A stretch of 64,000 nucleotides of DNA from Anoplolepis gracilipes. Lineage: Eukaryota; Arthropoda; Insecta; Hymenoptera; Formicidae. Shown here one piece after another: positions 41,233 to 54,322 of the stretch. How positions within the stretch are numbered: the stretch's first letter is position 1; the number at the start of each line of letters is the position of its first letter. The translations under genes and the position numbers were made by a program. The stretch is taken from the NCBI RefSeq assembly GCF_047496725.1, contig NC_132975.1, positions 10,857,501 through 10,921,500 on the forward strand, given 5' to 3'. The notes below the pieces were generated by a model that was not told the DNA's origin, did no database searches, and saw only the letters and a program-made list of their open reading frames with translations.

Positions 41233-44200
41233 TACTAAAATAGACATTTCTTTTAAGATAAACTATTAAACTACTAACAATCGTATAAAAAATATATAGT
41301 TTATAATTTTAATATTAACAAAATCGTTTGAGAAAATTCTTTTATGTAATCTACATGCATAAATGAAGCAAGTAAATATTTTATTGCAAAGAAATGATTA
41401 AATGTGTGGATGTTTCTCTGAAATTCTCTCTATATAGCATGTTGTCACATCGAGTAATTTGTAAATGAACTGTTGACCAACTAACATGTGACATGACCAC
41501 ACAAATAAACACGAATATACACGGTGGCCTAGTTTCTCTCTCAAATATATATTGAAACAGCAAAGGGAGAGCGTGCTTTCACGTTATTACGCGATATCAC
41601 TTTTACGCCGACCTACGGTGCTACGAAAATAAGCGAAGAAACCTGTTGCGTTACGTACATACGTCAACCAAGCGACGAACAACGCGCGCTTAGGTACTTC
41701 ATCAATATCTAATTTCTTTCTTTCTTTGTAACGATACAGTAGAGCTTCTTATCGATCTTCATGTGTTTCTCATTGTTTTTATAATAAGTCGGAAAATATT
41801 TACAACAAAGTTAAACTCTCTGAGTGAACGACAGGAGCTATAATGAGTCACGATGGTCGATCCAAATCTTGAAATCTTTCACGAGACATTAAATTATCTG
41901 AAGCATCAATCTTCCATTATTTTCTCTCTATATTAAAAGCTCTATTTTATAGCAAAGACTTCGTCGTAGCAATCGTTTCATGTAGTATAATACAAAGACT
42001 AAATCTTTAATTTCAGACAGATTCAAATGAGATACAACATATACAACACGTTGTGAGTTTTAACTCGAATGCTATGTGTATGAAGATGTGTGAAGATTCT
42101 AATTCTTCATAGAACTTTTTTAGCAGGAGTATATTGATTACGAAAAAAAAAAAATTATCCGTTGGTTGTTCGTCGTTCTATTCTAAAGGCAAACGATAAT
42201 TGGTCGTAATGGCTGCGTCACTTAACGGAATAGTTAACTGTTAACGGAAAAGTGCCACATGAATTGCCGACAGTTTCAACGAATCAACGGGATTATCGGT
42301 ATCCGGTATTGGAGAAATTTAAATTTCACGCCGCGTACTCCCTCGAATATGGTCCCGATACAGGATCGTCATGCACGAAGATATATACATATACGCACAT
42401 ATAAACGCGAGTGTGTATACATATGTACATGTGTGTAAGCATCGATAGTTATGTGTACGTGTTCATGCCTTGCGTTCCTGTTCATTTAATTACGACGATT
42501 GGCCTGACAAATCTAATTGACGTGCATCAATTATTTGAGCCGCGTTCGAAGGCCGTTTAATTCCCTATCCTCTCTTCGACGAGAATCCTGGGTTTCGCAG
42601 TAATTTCATTTTTCAGGGACTCTCTCTTCGCGAAATTTCGTTTGTCGTTTTGTCGTCGAGTCAGTAGCAGTCGACATCCAATCGACAGATTTAGAGACAA
42701 TTCTCTGTGACATATAAACATTCTTCTAGAATTTTATATAATCATGTGTTTTTATTGTCAAATAATTAATAATTTAAAAATAAATATAAGAAACGTATAA
42801 CATTGAAAATAATCATATCAACATACAACCAAGTAAATTGCAATTTTCTTTATGTTGTTGACTGTCTCTACAATCAATGTATACATATGTACGATAATGT
42901 ATATTTATGTTTACTGCACTTTGCAATTTGAAATACCTGTGTATTTCCGTATCATTGCAAACGATAATCTATAATCACGTGTTTACCGCACTCGATCATG
43001 TGCCTAATTATATGAAACCGACTTGTGCATGGTGTATGATACTAATACAGTAAATTACTTGTGCGCGTGTCGTTATTGGAATCATCATGAGGGTTCAATT
43101 ACTGAAATCTGCATATTTAGACGAGGAGGAATTTACCAAGGGTTGAGGGCAACTATAAATTATCGATGATGGTATATATTTTTAAAAATGCCAGTCGCAT
43201 GATTAACGCTGAGAATTATTGTTTTGTTTAACCGATCAATTTTTGAAAATTAAATTTCTCGATTAATTTCACCAGAGACTTCCAGACGGGATATAAATTT
43301 ATAAATTTGACTAATTCTTACTTTTCATTGTTAAGGATGATTATTATGTCTCATTATAAAACATAGTAAAATTATCTATTTTAGAGGGAAAAAATGATGC
43401 CGTATTATGACCGAATTTATCGCAATATAAACAAAATATTACATCGCAATGCGTACTAAGCGCGATGACAAAATCCCCTACACGCGAGTATGCACATATA
43501 TGAAATACTTGGATGTACTCAGGAAATGAGATCTGAGTCTATTCGCGCGCAATCAGATATAGGAATTCGCACATATGCCTCGCGAATATTCAGATATTCA
43601 CAATAGCCCGGATTCGCGCCGCACACGCTTGACATGTTATTCGCAACGTTAATCAGTCCAAACGATTATATTCCTCATAGAGGTTTCATCGGTATTTAAC
43701 CGGTATCATACTTTTAGGTACATCTCGAAAGCTATGACGATTGTCACTCCGCCAAACGTTGTCGAAGAATTATAACTAACATAATAAAAATATAATTTCA
43801 AAGCAAGGATTTTTTTCAAAATAAAAGATATTTTTCCTTAAATCTACAATAATAAAAAAATTTGTAATCATAAATTTGAATAATCAATTAATAAGGTGCA
43901 TATTAATATAACTTTTTTTTCTTTTTTCTTTATTCAATAGAAAATTGTAATTTAGCATTTTATGACGAAGAAAAAATTATCCGATGTCATTAATAATTCA
44001 TTAATTGTCAAGGGCGTTTGTTACAAAGTATGCATCGACAAGTATGGTAGGAGTCCTCTTCCTCGAGGAATGCATTTGTGCATCGGTCGAATCCGGGGTA
44101 CACCGGGCTGCTTATACCGAAGCGCAGTTGAAAGGGCACAAAACGACGCAGTTGGCCGCAACAACGATAGATAGCGAGATTTGGGCATAACGCGTGGCAC

Positions 44201-44286
44201 AATACGCGCTCGTGCCGGGCCTTCAGAAAATGAGATACGATAGGAGGGTGGTTGCGAAGGGGTTGAGGAAGGTGAGGCGCGAACAG

Positions 44287-44350
44287 AGAAAGAGAAAGAG
44301 AGAAAGAGAGAGAGAGAGAGAGAGCGGAGAGAGGAGAGAGGAAGAGGAGA
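44287..44350 (+). repeat. Purine-rich GA array
   Basis: AGAAAG and AG repeats, interrupted, inside a GC-rich island at 44030-44500. Confidence 0.9.
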
Positions 44351-45300
44351 CTGGGAGAGGGGCCTATCACTCGGCTGAATCCAATACAATGCGAACTATT
44401 GTACCCACGTTCGCCATCCACTCCAATTCCTGGCGTAGAGATATGCAGCCGGCTTGGAGGTTGCACTTTGCGCGGGGGTGTACAACTATATAGAGAAAGG
44501 TAAGTGCACAAGACTCGAAACTAGAGAAACAGATAGAGAAAATAAAAGAGAAAGAGAAAAGGAGAAATTTATTCAGTTCAACGTAGTAATTTCCCAAAGA
44601 ACTAAAGCGTGTTACAAAAATTAGAGTAATGCAGAAAATAAAGCAACGAGGAAATTACGACGATTAACTCTCAGATTATAAATACATGTATGTAAAATTG
44701 CAAAATAAATAAAACAGTAATACAATCTTTATTAAAAATATGTTTGTAACATGTCACTACACTGTAGTAACTAATATTATAAATTAACAACAGACAATTT
44801 TTATATTTTAGATTGTCATAAATATAAAAATATAATTACTAACTGTGTGAAAAAAACTGTGCTTTTTAATATTGTATTTTAACAAAGTTGAATACGACGA
44901 TAAATATATGTTAATATAATTACTTTAATAATATAATAAGCAACAATTAAAACAAAAGAGACTAAAATAAGGAAACCAAACAAATATTAAAATACAGATA
45001 GAGAATAAACAAGAATGAAAAAGAAATAAAAATAAAAGTACAAGCGTGTGTAAGAAGTAGAGAAACAAGAAACAACTTGGAAGTTAAAAAGAAAAAAAAA
45101 AGACAGCGAGGTCAAAGAGTATGAGGGTAATGAAAAGTGAAGAACAAGCAAGCGCTGGAAAGAGAAATCTCAAGGAGGAATGAAAAAACGAGTATGACGA
45201 ATATACAGCAAAATAGAGAGAGAATCTCGCGAGAGAAGGACTAAAATAGAAGGACTGGTGTAAGAAGGAAAAAGTATTAATTTTCTTTTTTTATTTTTCA

Positions 45301-45343
<43 letters not shown>

Positions 45344-45344
45344 C
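45301..45344 (+). repeat. (CT)n microsatellite
   Basis: CT repeats with two TTT interruptions. Confidence 0.95.
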
Positions 45345-46024
45345 CTTGCTTTATCTCAGCTATTCTCTATAATTTAAAGTAATTTCACACTGTGGTATAC
45401 GAGTAACCGCACGTTAGTACTCACAGCTCTGTCCGTCCTGTGCGGCCATTACTACTCGCCCTTGAGTAGCGCGTATGGCAGTGCGGTCACGTTCCCGGGG
45501 AAATCATGCCGCTGCCGAAAATGAATTGTTATTACAACGACGATGTAGTGTCAAGTGCAACCCGGGGATGGGATGGCGAGGCAATCTACGGCTCGCCACC
45601 CGACCCTGGGTGTCTATTTCCGCGTGATGCATAGACTGCGCTCCGGGATTTACGCGTTCGCAGTGATGCCGACATAAAATTGCTGCGGCGAAAAGAAAAC
45701 GTTATATGATCACGAGGATTACGAGCGGTTCCATTGATGAAGTGAGTGTGCGGAAAATTGAGTCTTTTTCGAATCAGCATAATAATGAAGAGCGTCGATC
45801 GTAGTTCAACAGGATTCGATCTTTGTATGGAGAAAGAGGGCGAAGAAGAGGGAGAAATCGATATTTCACGGTTAACGAGGGTTCATTTGACCGTCACTGC
45901 TTATTATAATGAACGAGCCCGTATATCTGACCATCGGTCATGCCAATGATAGAGAGGGAAGATCGGCTGATACCGGAAGGGCCACCGAGTTAGAGCAGAA
46001 ACCAAAGAGGGGGTGGATAGCGCG

Positions 46025-46026
<2 letters not shown>

Positions 46027-46095
<69 letters not shown>
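46027..46095 (+). repeat. (GA)n microsatellite, longest in the window
   Basis: About 34 uninterrupted GA repeats. Confidence 0.97.
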
Positions 46096-46098
<3 letters not shown>

Positions 46099-46475
46099 AG
46101 ACAGGCGTTTACGTGCGGCAGACATCCGATGATGCATAGTTGCTGTTGACATGCTGGAACGTCAAGCTCACATGACCTCTCGAGCGCAGCTATTATCCGC
46201 AAAGCGACTGGTCCCCTCTTCCTCCCAACCACTGCCTCTTCTCTCTCGTATTGCTGCCCGTTACCCTGTCCGCCGAATTGGGACAATAACCGCTTCGCAA
46301 AGTCCTGTAATAATTATTGGCCGGTTTTCGCGAGTCCCACTCCCTCCCCTCCATCCTTGTTATAGCGCGTTTTACCCCTCGTTAATTGCGCAATAATGCC
46401 ACTACCGGCGCGTCTCTTCGCCGTTGTTTCCCCGTTTCCGTCTCGCCCGAGAGATAAAGAGAGAAAAAGAGGATT

Positions 46476-46484
<9 letters not shown>

Positions 46485-46541
<57 letters not shown>
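46485..46541 (+). repeat. (GA)n microsatellite
   Basis: About 28 GA repeats with one C interruption near the start, 390 bp from the preceding GA array. Confidence 0.96.
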
Positions 46542-46544
<3 letters not shown>

Positions 46545-49066
46545 TGTCGACACAGAAGGGACTCGAGTTTGTAAAACGCAATTTTGCAACACGCTGTATT
46601 TCCGCAGCCGGTTGTCCCACTGAATGTTTTCGGTTACAATCGGACTTTATTTACGCGCGTTTCACGTTTAGATTGATAATGTTGCTCTCGAACACACGCA
46701 GCTGATTGGAACACACTAGATCGTGCAAGCGAATGTTATCTGGTTGGATGAAGATTTGTTGTTTTAATGTATGTATTAGATTGTTGTATGCATTTGAACA
46801 TATGTATTAGATCCTTACAATAAAATGTCCTTACTTTTTTGTTCGACAATCTTGACAATTTTATAAGAAATTAAGTGAGTTTAATAGAAATCGTTTATTA
46901 TATTTCATACATTTATAAAAAATTATCTTTTCTAATTTTGCAAACAAAAATATTTAAGTAATAATCGATCATGATATGTAACAATTCAAAATTAAGATTT
47001 TGTGTAATTATCTCCTTTTTCTCGATCTTCATTAAAAAAATATAAAATTATAACGAACAGGAAATATTTGACACATTTTTGCTTCGCATATTCTGCTATT
47101 ATAAGACTTTTACAAAAAGTTTACTTGTCAAGTGATGTCTAATAAAAATCGCAAGATATATGATGGAGCGAATATGCATTAGAGGGCGACAAAAGGTGAC
47201 GCGACATGACATGACGCAATGTCCGATTACGTATGCAGCGACGCGACACGTGCGTGAATGCGTTCCAGCATGAATACGTCAACCGACTGCGTAACTTTCG
47301 CAGCGAAATCCGCGCAGTCGAACACGGATTGTGCTCGACGCGAGGGAGGAATCGTCGACTTGGTGCAGATCGCATTAACGCGACGTACATTCACGGTATC
47401 TATAACGAATGAGCAGGCTAATTGTTTTACAGCGCGTTGGAGGAGGAAGGGCGAATATGACGCAATCACTCTCCTCTCGATATTCGACTCGTACTTGGTG
47501 CAATATTGCAATCAGTGTATCACTATACACCGGAAATCGCGCCGTGAAATGTCATCGGTTAATCGTCAATCGCTTGAATAAAATTAATGTAGGCGTAATA
47601 TTGTTTTACAGTTGAATAAAATAATGGCGCAATTAATAATATTTTGAAGAACTTCCTGCGAAGAATAATTGAGCAATTTTTCAAAACGATGAGTTTTATT
47701 TATAATTTTGTTTATATATTTTATAATATATTTATATTTTGCCAATAATATTATACATGAGTTAGGCTAAAGCCAAAACGCAATTTCTATTTTATTAATG
47801 TGAGAAATAAACGTGGGTACTGCAAATATGATCTGGATCATTCCAGACTGCGAGATAGACACCTAACGCAATTCGATTAACAGCGAAATCATTTCATATT
47901 CTTCGGCGATATTAATCAAGTTCCGAAATAACAAGCGTGATTTCACGGATCGCGGAGAAATTGCAATTTTGCGTTATGCACAGCTTCCATATCTATTTAT
48001 CTATCTACGCAACGAATGTCTTCGCTCGCTCGACGAGCGCGCAAATCGTGCGATTTCTACGCGTTTTCTAATCAACGATCGCGCTCACCATCGGCACTGA
48101 CGATCTAATTAAAGCTCGTATGCAAAATTCCGCACGTTCCATGTGTAATCGGTTTAAGCGTTTGCACGCGGCATGGCGCCGCTTAATTCTAAGCGATCTC
48201 TCTCCTGCAAGTACACACGCGGGCGTACCTCTTACATATATGTATAGAGCCCAAATGTAAAGCACCCAAACTTGCATCCAAGCTTGAATAATTTGTTTAT
48301 ATTATTGTTTAAATTATATATTTTATAGAAAAATTGTTACATATTACATATATGCAATTTACAAGTTATTCAGGTAACCTGTTTTAATTGCCTCATCCTA
48401 TACATACATACATACATATGTACATGTCTACGCGCTAACGCGCGCTTATGTATGCGCATCGTGAATATGCATTTGTCTCAAGATGTGGTAATGAACCCAG
48501 AACACACGGACGGCTGGTTAAACGACTAATTAAAACGCCGTCGCGAAATTGATCGCCCGCAGATTATTATTTTAGCGACCAATGAGTAGGAATAATATAC
48601 TCGTGCATAAATCGCGTTTACAAATGACGAGTATGTCCTGTTATATAGTTTGAAATATTTCTTGGCTGATTTATAAACGATTTTTTCGTGAAGAATTTAA
48701 TAAAAAAGATTATTTAAGCAATTTAGGCGCATTGACTACTAATGTGTGTCATGTGGCTAAATTATTTTATTAAATTTAGTTTTAGATTTTTATTCATATA
48801 AGCAGTATTTATCAATCAGTTGTAAAATTCTATCAATATAAATATATATTTAGATTGTAACAAAAAAAATTATATTACAATATAATCATGAACACTATCG
48901 TCGTTGAGCAGTTAAGTGTACCTACGCAAAATTGACAGTATCGATATCAGCTTTTTTTAATGCATATGGCAAAGTGATAACGTGCGTTATCGTTAATGCG
49001 ATAACAGTCAGTCAGATCAGTCAGATGCTATTTCGTGTGTCGACGTATGAAATTGAAACTATATCT

Positions 49067-52000
49067 ATGGGTAATTCAAGTTCCAATGAAAATACTATCT
49101 CAGAAGACGTCCTCGGTGAATATGTCGAACTGACATACTTGAGCAAGAATGAAGTTTGTCAGTGAGTGAAAGAATTTAATTTTGTATAAGTCTCTAAAAT
49201 ATACATATGTCAATGAACAATTTGGAGAATATAAAAAGTAACGCACATCAAGTATCGAAAGTATCATTAATTTTTTGCGTCAAACGTTCCTTTTATACAC
49301 ACATCTGTCACATTTGAAATTTTATTTTAATTTAATTAATAATTAATTTACAATTTCTAGGATTTATAAACTTTTAGATAATTTTGAACCAGGCATTCTT
49401 AAAAGAAATCTTCATTATCGCTTTCCTTTGGAACAGATCGACAAGATTCTCCCACAGATTCGCGTAAGTTCTGAATTTCATATTATTTAATATAAAACAT
49501 ATCCTTTCTACGCATGCAAACATTGTAAAACTAGAACAATAAATTATGCTGAAAACTTTTAGAAAGAATAATGTTTAAAGCAATAGCGAAAAGAGTTTCG
49601 ATATTGGATTATCACACTATGCAAGAGTGAATTTCCGTTCTCTAAACATTGTGTATATCGCGCAGCAATAAATCCTTCTTAAGCGTTAGCATTTTTTCCT
49701 GTGAGTTAGAAATTTACACAAGGTGATGATTAACTGCGACACGACGCGAGCAAAACAAACTGTTGTTTAAATATTATATAGTAGTCTTTACCGGATCGCC
49801 AACTTTTAATTATAGTACATTAAAAAATTAAATTTCTTATTAAACTATATACTTATTCAAAATTTCGTTAAAATTATTATTTTAATATACTGTAGTAGAA
49901 TTTTATTTAATTTGAAACTTACTTTTCAAAAACTCTGGAGCATCGTTTACCTGTTGCAATGCGTTTCTCGAAGTAAATGAAAAAGAGCATTTGCATGCGT
50001 GTATAAATCGAATTTTTACATGATAAAGAAAAATGTGATTCAAATATTTTTATTTATTTATGCAGTCCGTTTAATCTAGACAGGAGATAATAAAATACAG
50101 AATACGTGATATATTTTCAGTACAATCCGTTCCGTAACGCGATATACCGGGTATTCTCTTCAAAACAGGACGAACATTTGAGCTTTGAGGACATTCTCGA
50201 CTTGTGCTCGGCCTTCTCCGCGAATTGTCCCCCGGGCGTTCGAGCTACATGGGCTTTTGCAATTTTCGGTAAGCTCGCAGAGATGCAATTTAATCTACAG
50301 CCACAGACTTTTGTGTGCTCGGAATTCTAACTTTTGTTCCAACAAATATTTGCAGTCCACTGTCCTACACGCTCATTAAACATATTCACGGACAATGCAT
50401 CGGCCACTAAAAATATAATTACAAAACTCTATCGTTTTCTAAAAACAAGTCTTGATATTATAATATAATAGTTTTCGAAATATGTACGCGCAAATCTCGT
50501 CAAATGCACGGAACAAGAAAAGCATGACAGATCAACGTTTATAAATTAAAGACTCGATACGTTTTGTATAAAAAAAAATTGTCTATTTCAAATTATATAT
50601 ATCAACTTAATAATTTATTAAATATAGTTTACATATATACATATAAATGTTGTATAGAGTCGAAATATTAATACAAATTACAAAAATCGTCGAGCATTTG
50701 CATAAGCAGTCAACGATTCGCAGCTGATTTCGTTAATCAAAATCGTTTAATTTCATGTGTCAATTACTGTGGAGATAGAGTTTCACTCTCGTAGCAATCT
50801 ATCGATATGGTTGCGATTCTATTCAGATAAATTAAAAAATGATATTATGTGGTATAGAACTAAGATAAGTATTATTTCTAATATCTAATATATATCATTT
50901 CATACTATTCTTATATTTGAGTTTGAAAAATATATTTTCTAACTTTATTGTTATTTAAATTTCTAATTTATCTCCTCTGTGTTTAGGAAATATCACTTAT
51001 TTTAATATTGTATATGTAACACGCGGGAAATGAATCGTATCATAATATAATATTAATCACGTATTTATAAAATTCCGCGAGTAAGAATTATTCTATTTAT
51101 ATTAAAATAAATAAATAATCTGACTCATTATATTCGGTAATTAATATATTAATATAAAGATATTACGCGAATTTATTTAAAAAATCTAAATTAATATATG
51201 AAAAAATACTATGTGATAATATAATAAATATTTTTCATTATACAAAATTGCAAAAGATTTGTCTCGTTATTTTGTATCTCTCTAGCTTTATCTTATATGA
51301 CATCTTATATCAAATCATTTACCCGTCGACATTGTCACATGCACGCAATTCACCGTTTCAAATAACATGAACGCAAACAATGACCATCATCTGATTATCT
51401 TTATTTCTAGATTTTGATAGCAACAATCAAGTTTCTCTCAACGATCTGATCGAGGTGGTCCAGAGGCTAGCAGGCTCAGATGAGCACGGACAAGTCAGAA
51501 TCGATCGGCAACGTGCGGAGAACGTAGCGCGAATGGTCGGTGTGCATTCCTGCTGTGCGTTTCTCGACAAAGGACGGAATCGGGAAGCGATTAATCCTTT
51601 TGCCGAAACCTGCTTTCTGTTGCAACAAATTTCCGGTGGCGGTTGTTGATTTCGCGGCAGAAAGTAGGTGAATTGAAAGGAACTACCTTCTGTAAAGTGA
51701 AATTAATTCTACGAAATTCTATACTCCTACAATCTTTAAAACCGGAAATTATTTTTAAAATTATTAATTTCTTCTTTCTCTTTTTTAACAAAAAAGATAA
51801 ACTTATTTTTATATTCTTTTGTTGAAAATCAAATATGTTTATTTTTTATATGTTAATTTTTCTCCTCTTCGAAAGATGATATAAATTTCTCTTAATAAGA
51901 AGAAATAGAAGGGAAAAGAATTAATTCTTGATAAAACTTATTTTCCTTCTCTTTTTATTTTATTGGAAGAATTCCTATCAATTCCTTTTAATTGATCTAT

Positions 52001-52187
52001 CTTTTTTGCAGAATTATAATGCAACTACGACTATAGCAATTTGCAATTTATTTAATAGCACTTATTGTTCTTTCAGATTATACGAGAAATGGACCTCTCT
52101 GACACAGGTAGCATTACACCACAAGAATTTGTACATGCGCTCTCAAGAATGCCAGATTTCGCACACACGTTTCAATTCAAAATTTAA
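49067..52187 (+). CDS. Calcium- and integrin-binding (CIB1/CIB2-type) EF-hand protein (5 exons, 193 aa)
   Basis: CIB proteins are small calcium/magnesium sensors that bind integrin tails and other membrane partners; CIB2 also serves sensory mechanotransduction and photoreceptors. Exons are 49067-49161, 49361-49463, 50121-50268, 51411-51535 and 52077-52187, and phases join cleanly. I chose the ATG at 49067 because it gives MGNSSS, an N-myristoylation-type start as in family members; an in-frame upstream ATG at 48932 would add 45 residues with no family resemblance. Degenerate N-terminal EF-hands are followed by two recognisable loops, DFDSNNQVSLND (about 116-127) and DLSDTGSITPQE (about 163-174). 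The C-terminus DFAHTFQFKI resembles the hydrophobic CIB tail. Length is close to the usual 185-190 aa. The exon 4 donor (GTCGGT after ATG) is weak. CIB2-like is my best guess of subtype, but CIB1, CIB3 and CIB4 are not excluded. Confidence 0.92.
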
Positions 52188-52240
52188 TAAAATTTTTCAT
52201 TTCCAACTTTTTCCTAGACAATATTTCAGTGCTTTTGTGC

Positions 52241-52246
52241 AATAAA
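52241..52246 (+). terminator. Candidate polyadenylation signal of the CIB gene
   Basis: AATAAA 54 bp after the TAA stop of the CIB coding sequence, the first canonical hexamer downstream of it. Confidence 0.5.
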
Positions 52247-52249
52247 AAT

Positions 52250-54180
52250 GTTCGCACACAAGTATACTATATTTACTTGAATTTTATATTAGAATTTTAT
52301 TTCGAAAATTGTTACTTTACATCGTAAATATTATTATTTTACAAAAAAAGTCTTTAATTTTTATTTATGATTTAATTTAATTTAAATTTTTATTATGTTT
52401 TACAATTATATTATATTTTATTAATTTTTGTATTATATCGCGTAAAGGACTCATCCAACAATTTATGCATAATTTATTTCTACTCAAATCAATTACTATT
52501 AATTTATCACGTTTGACAAAAATGTTGATTTTATAAATTTTTTTATATTATTTTATATTGTAACTTTTGTCATATTTTATTAATCTCTCTTATTTCTCGG
52601 TTCTAAGAAAAGCGAAGCAACACGAATAACACTGTAAATCATCGCGAAAGTGAAAGCTCGAGAAAATACAGCGTCGATCTTTCTCCAGTATATGAAACAG
52701 GATGGACTGTACTTTATACTTAATATAATACTGTGAGGGTTGAAAAATATGACACAATCTTACCTGAATGGCGTTAATATCTAGAGATCAAAGCATCAAA
52801 GAGAACAAAGCCAAAAAGATTGCAATATTCACACAGTGTATAAAGTGCGTAAGAAAAAGTGCGTATTTACGTAATTACACTCGTACGATCAAGGTTTATC
52901 GCGATTCGACACTCGCACGTTACTTTGCACGGCACTCCCGAAGATTTATTCCACTCGCGACGTATTCGACGAGAATAAATCAACACGAAACGCGAATGAT
53001 CCTTATTGATTACTTTGCACGGTATATCCGTTACGTACGACACGAATTTCGATTTTCAAATGAAAATGCGGCGACAACTTTATTACTTCAAACATTTATT
53101 CCTATATATATATATATATATATACTAATTGAAAAAAATGATTAATTATAATTGAGAAAACCAATTGCCGCGGCCTTCTAGATTAGATATAGACATAGTA
53201 TGTAAAGATAGACCTAAAATAGTTTTTGTATTCTCTGTATTATATATTATATATTCTACGCTATATATTAGATCGAGGTTGAGCGCGAACAAGGCGGTAT
53301 CTTATTTTTTTACTAATAAAGAGAGCATATGAGAATAACGAAATTGTCTCTCTTTTCTTTAGAATATGTTAATAATTAATAGTCTATCTTTACGTTTATA
53401 AAAAACTCATAGAGTAGTATATAGATTATAGAGATGATAGGAACTATATTTATTTAATTATTTAATAATTTATTTATTTAATTATTTATCTAATTTACCA
53501 AAATAATTTCAATTAGATTTACTAAAAAATGTCTATACTAAAAAAATATTAGAATAAATTTATTATAAAAGTATATATATATACATAATAGCGCTAAAGT
53601 AGAAAAAAACAAGAATTTCTTTTTGAAAAAAGTCTGACAATTATGCTGTTAAAATAAAAAATCGAACATTATGCAATATTAAATATATTAGATATTTCAC
53701 CATACTTAAAAATATACATTTCTTTTGTTCATAATATTGAATTTATTAGTGCATTATTATTAGTGTATCATCACTACTGATAAGAATTAAAAGCAGCAAA
53801 ACAAATTATAAAGTTATCAAAATTAGAGTATGATAATACATATTTATATTTTGCAAATAAAACAATAAAACTATTTATATTTTGTTAATAATAATAAAAT
53901 AATAATCATTTATGCAAATTATATCAAAAGAAAAATGTGTATTCTATTTCTTCAAAAATATCATATTTCTAATTTAAATATACATTAATTAATAAAACAT
54001 TGATTAATTAGAAATGATTAATATTAATAATTAATAATATCACAAATTTCTGATTTTATATTGTGCTTATATAATGTAATTTTTATTTAATACAAAAAAA
54101 AATTTATTTTATAAAATTCAATTTCATATAAAAATACAATGTTATTTAGTTAAAAATTGTATATCAAAGATATTACAAAA
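52250..54180. other. Convergent intergenic region between CIB and TRAIP
   Basis: AT-rich. A 125-codon open frame at 52768-53145 is Arg/Tyr-rich with no domain and ends in a TA microsatellite. Probably 3' flanks of the two convergent genes. Confidence 0.55.
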
Positions 54181-54186
54181 TACGAT

Positions 54187-54192
54187 TTTATT
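54187..54192 (-). terminator. Candidate polyadenylation signal of the TRAIP gene
   Basis: Minus-strand AATAAA (TTTATT on the plus strand), about 130 bp beyond the TRAIP stop codon. Further hexamers follow in the AT-rich DNA, so the exact 3' end is uncertain. Confidence 0.35.
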
Positions 54193-54322
54193 TTGCCATT
54201 TTTTTCTTAAACAATTATTTGCAGTATCTAATTATAAGTGTTGTCAAAAGACTTAGTCTCCGTCTTTAAGCTTTTTATAATTTATATTATTTTTATAATT
54301 TAGGCATCACATATTAGATCAA

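Larger units (their letters stand above)
41240..49060. other. Intergenic region between the acyl-CoA synthetase and CIB genes
   Basis: About 7.8 kb with GC-rich islands near 42140-42680, 44030-44500, 45380-46280, 47130-47580 and 47960-48600 and four purine/pyrimidine arrays. A strong splice-donor-like AAAG|GTAAGTG at about 44499-44506 could end a non-coding first exon of an unseen transcript or of CIB. No coding exon recognised. Confidence 0.5.

Noticed and set aside
48932..49066. Upstream in-frame start extending the CIB protein by 45 residues
   Set aside because: The extension has no resemblance to CIB proteins and would bury the MGN myristoylation-type start; it is more likely 5'UTR.
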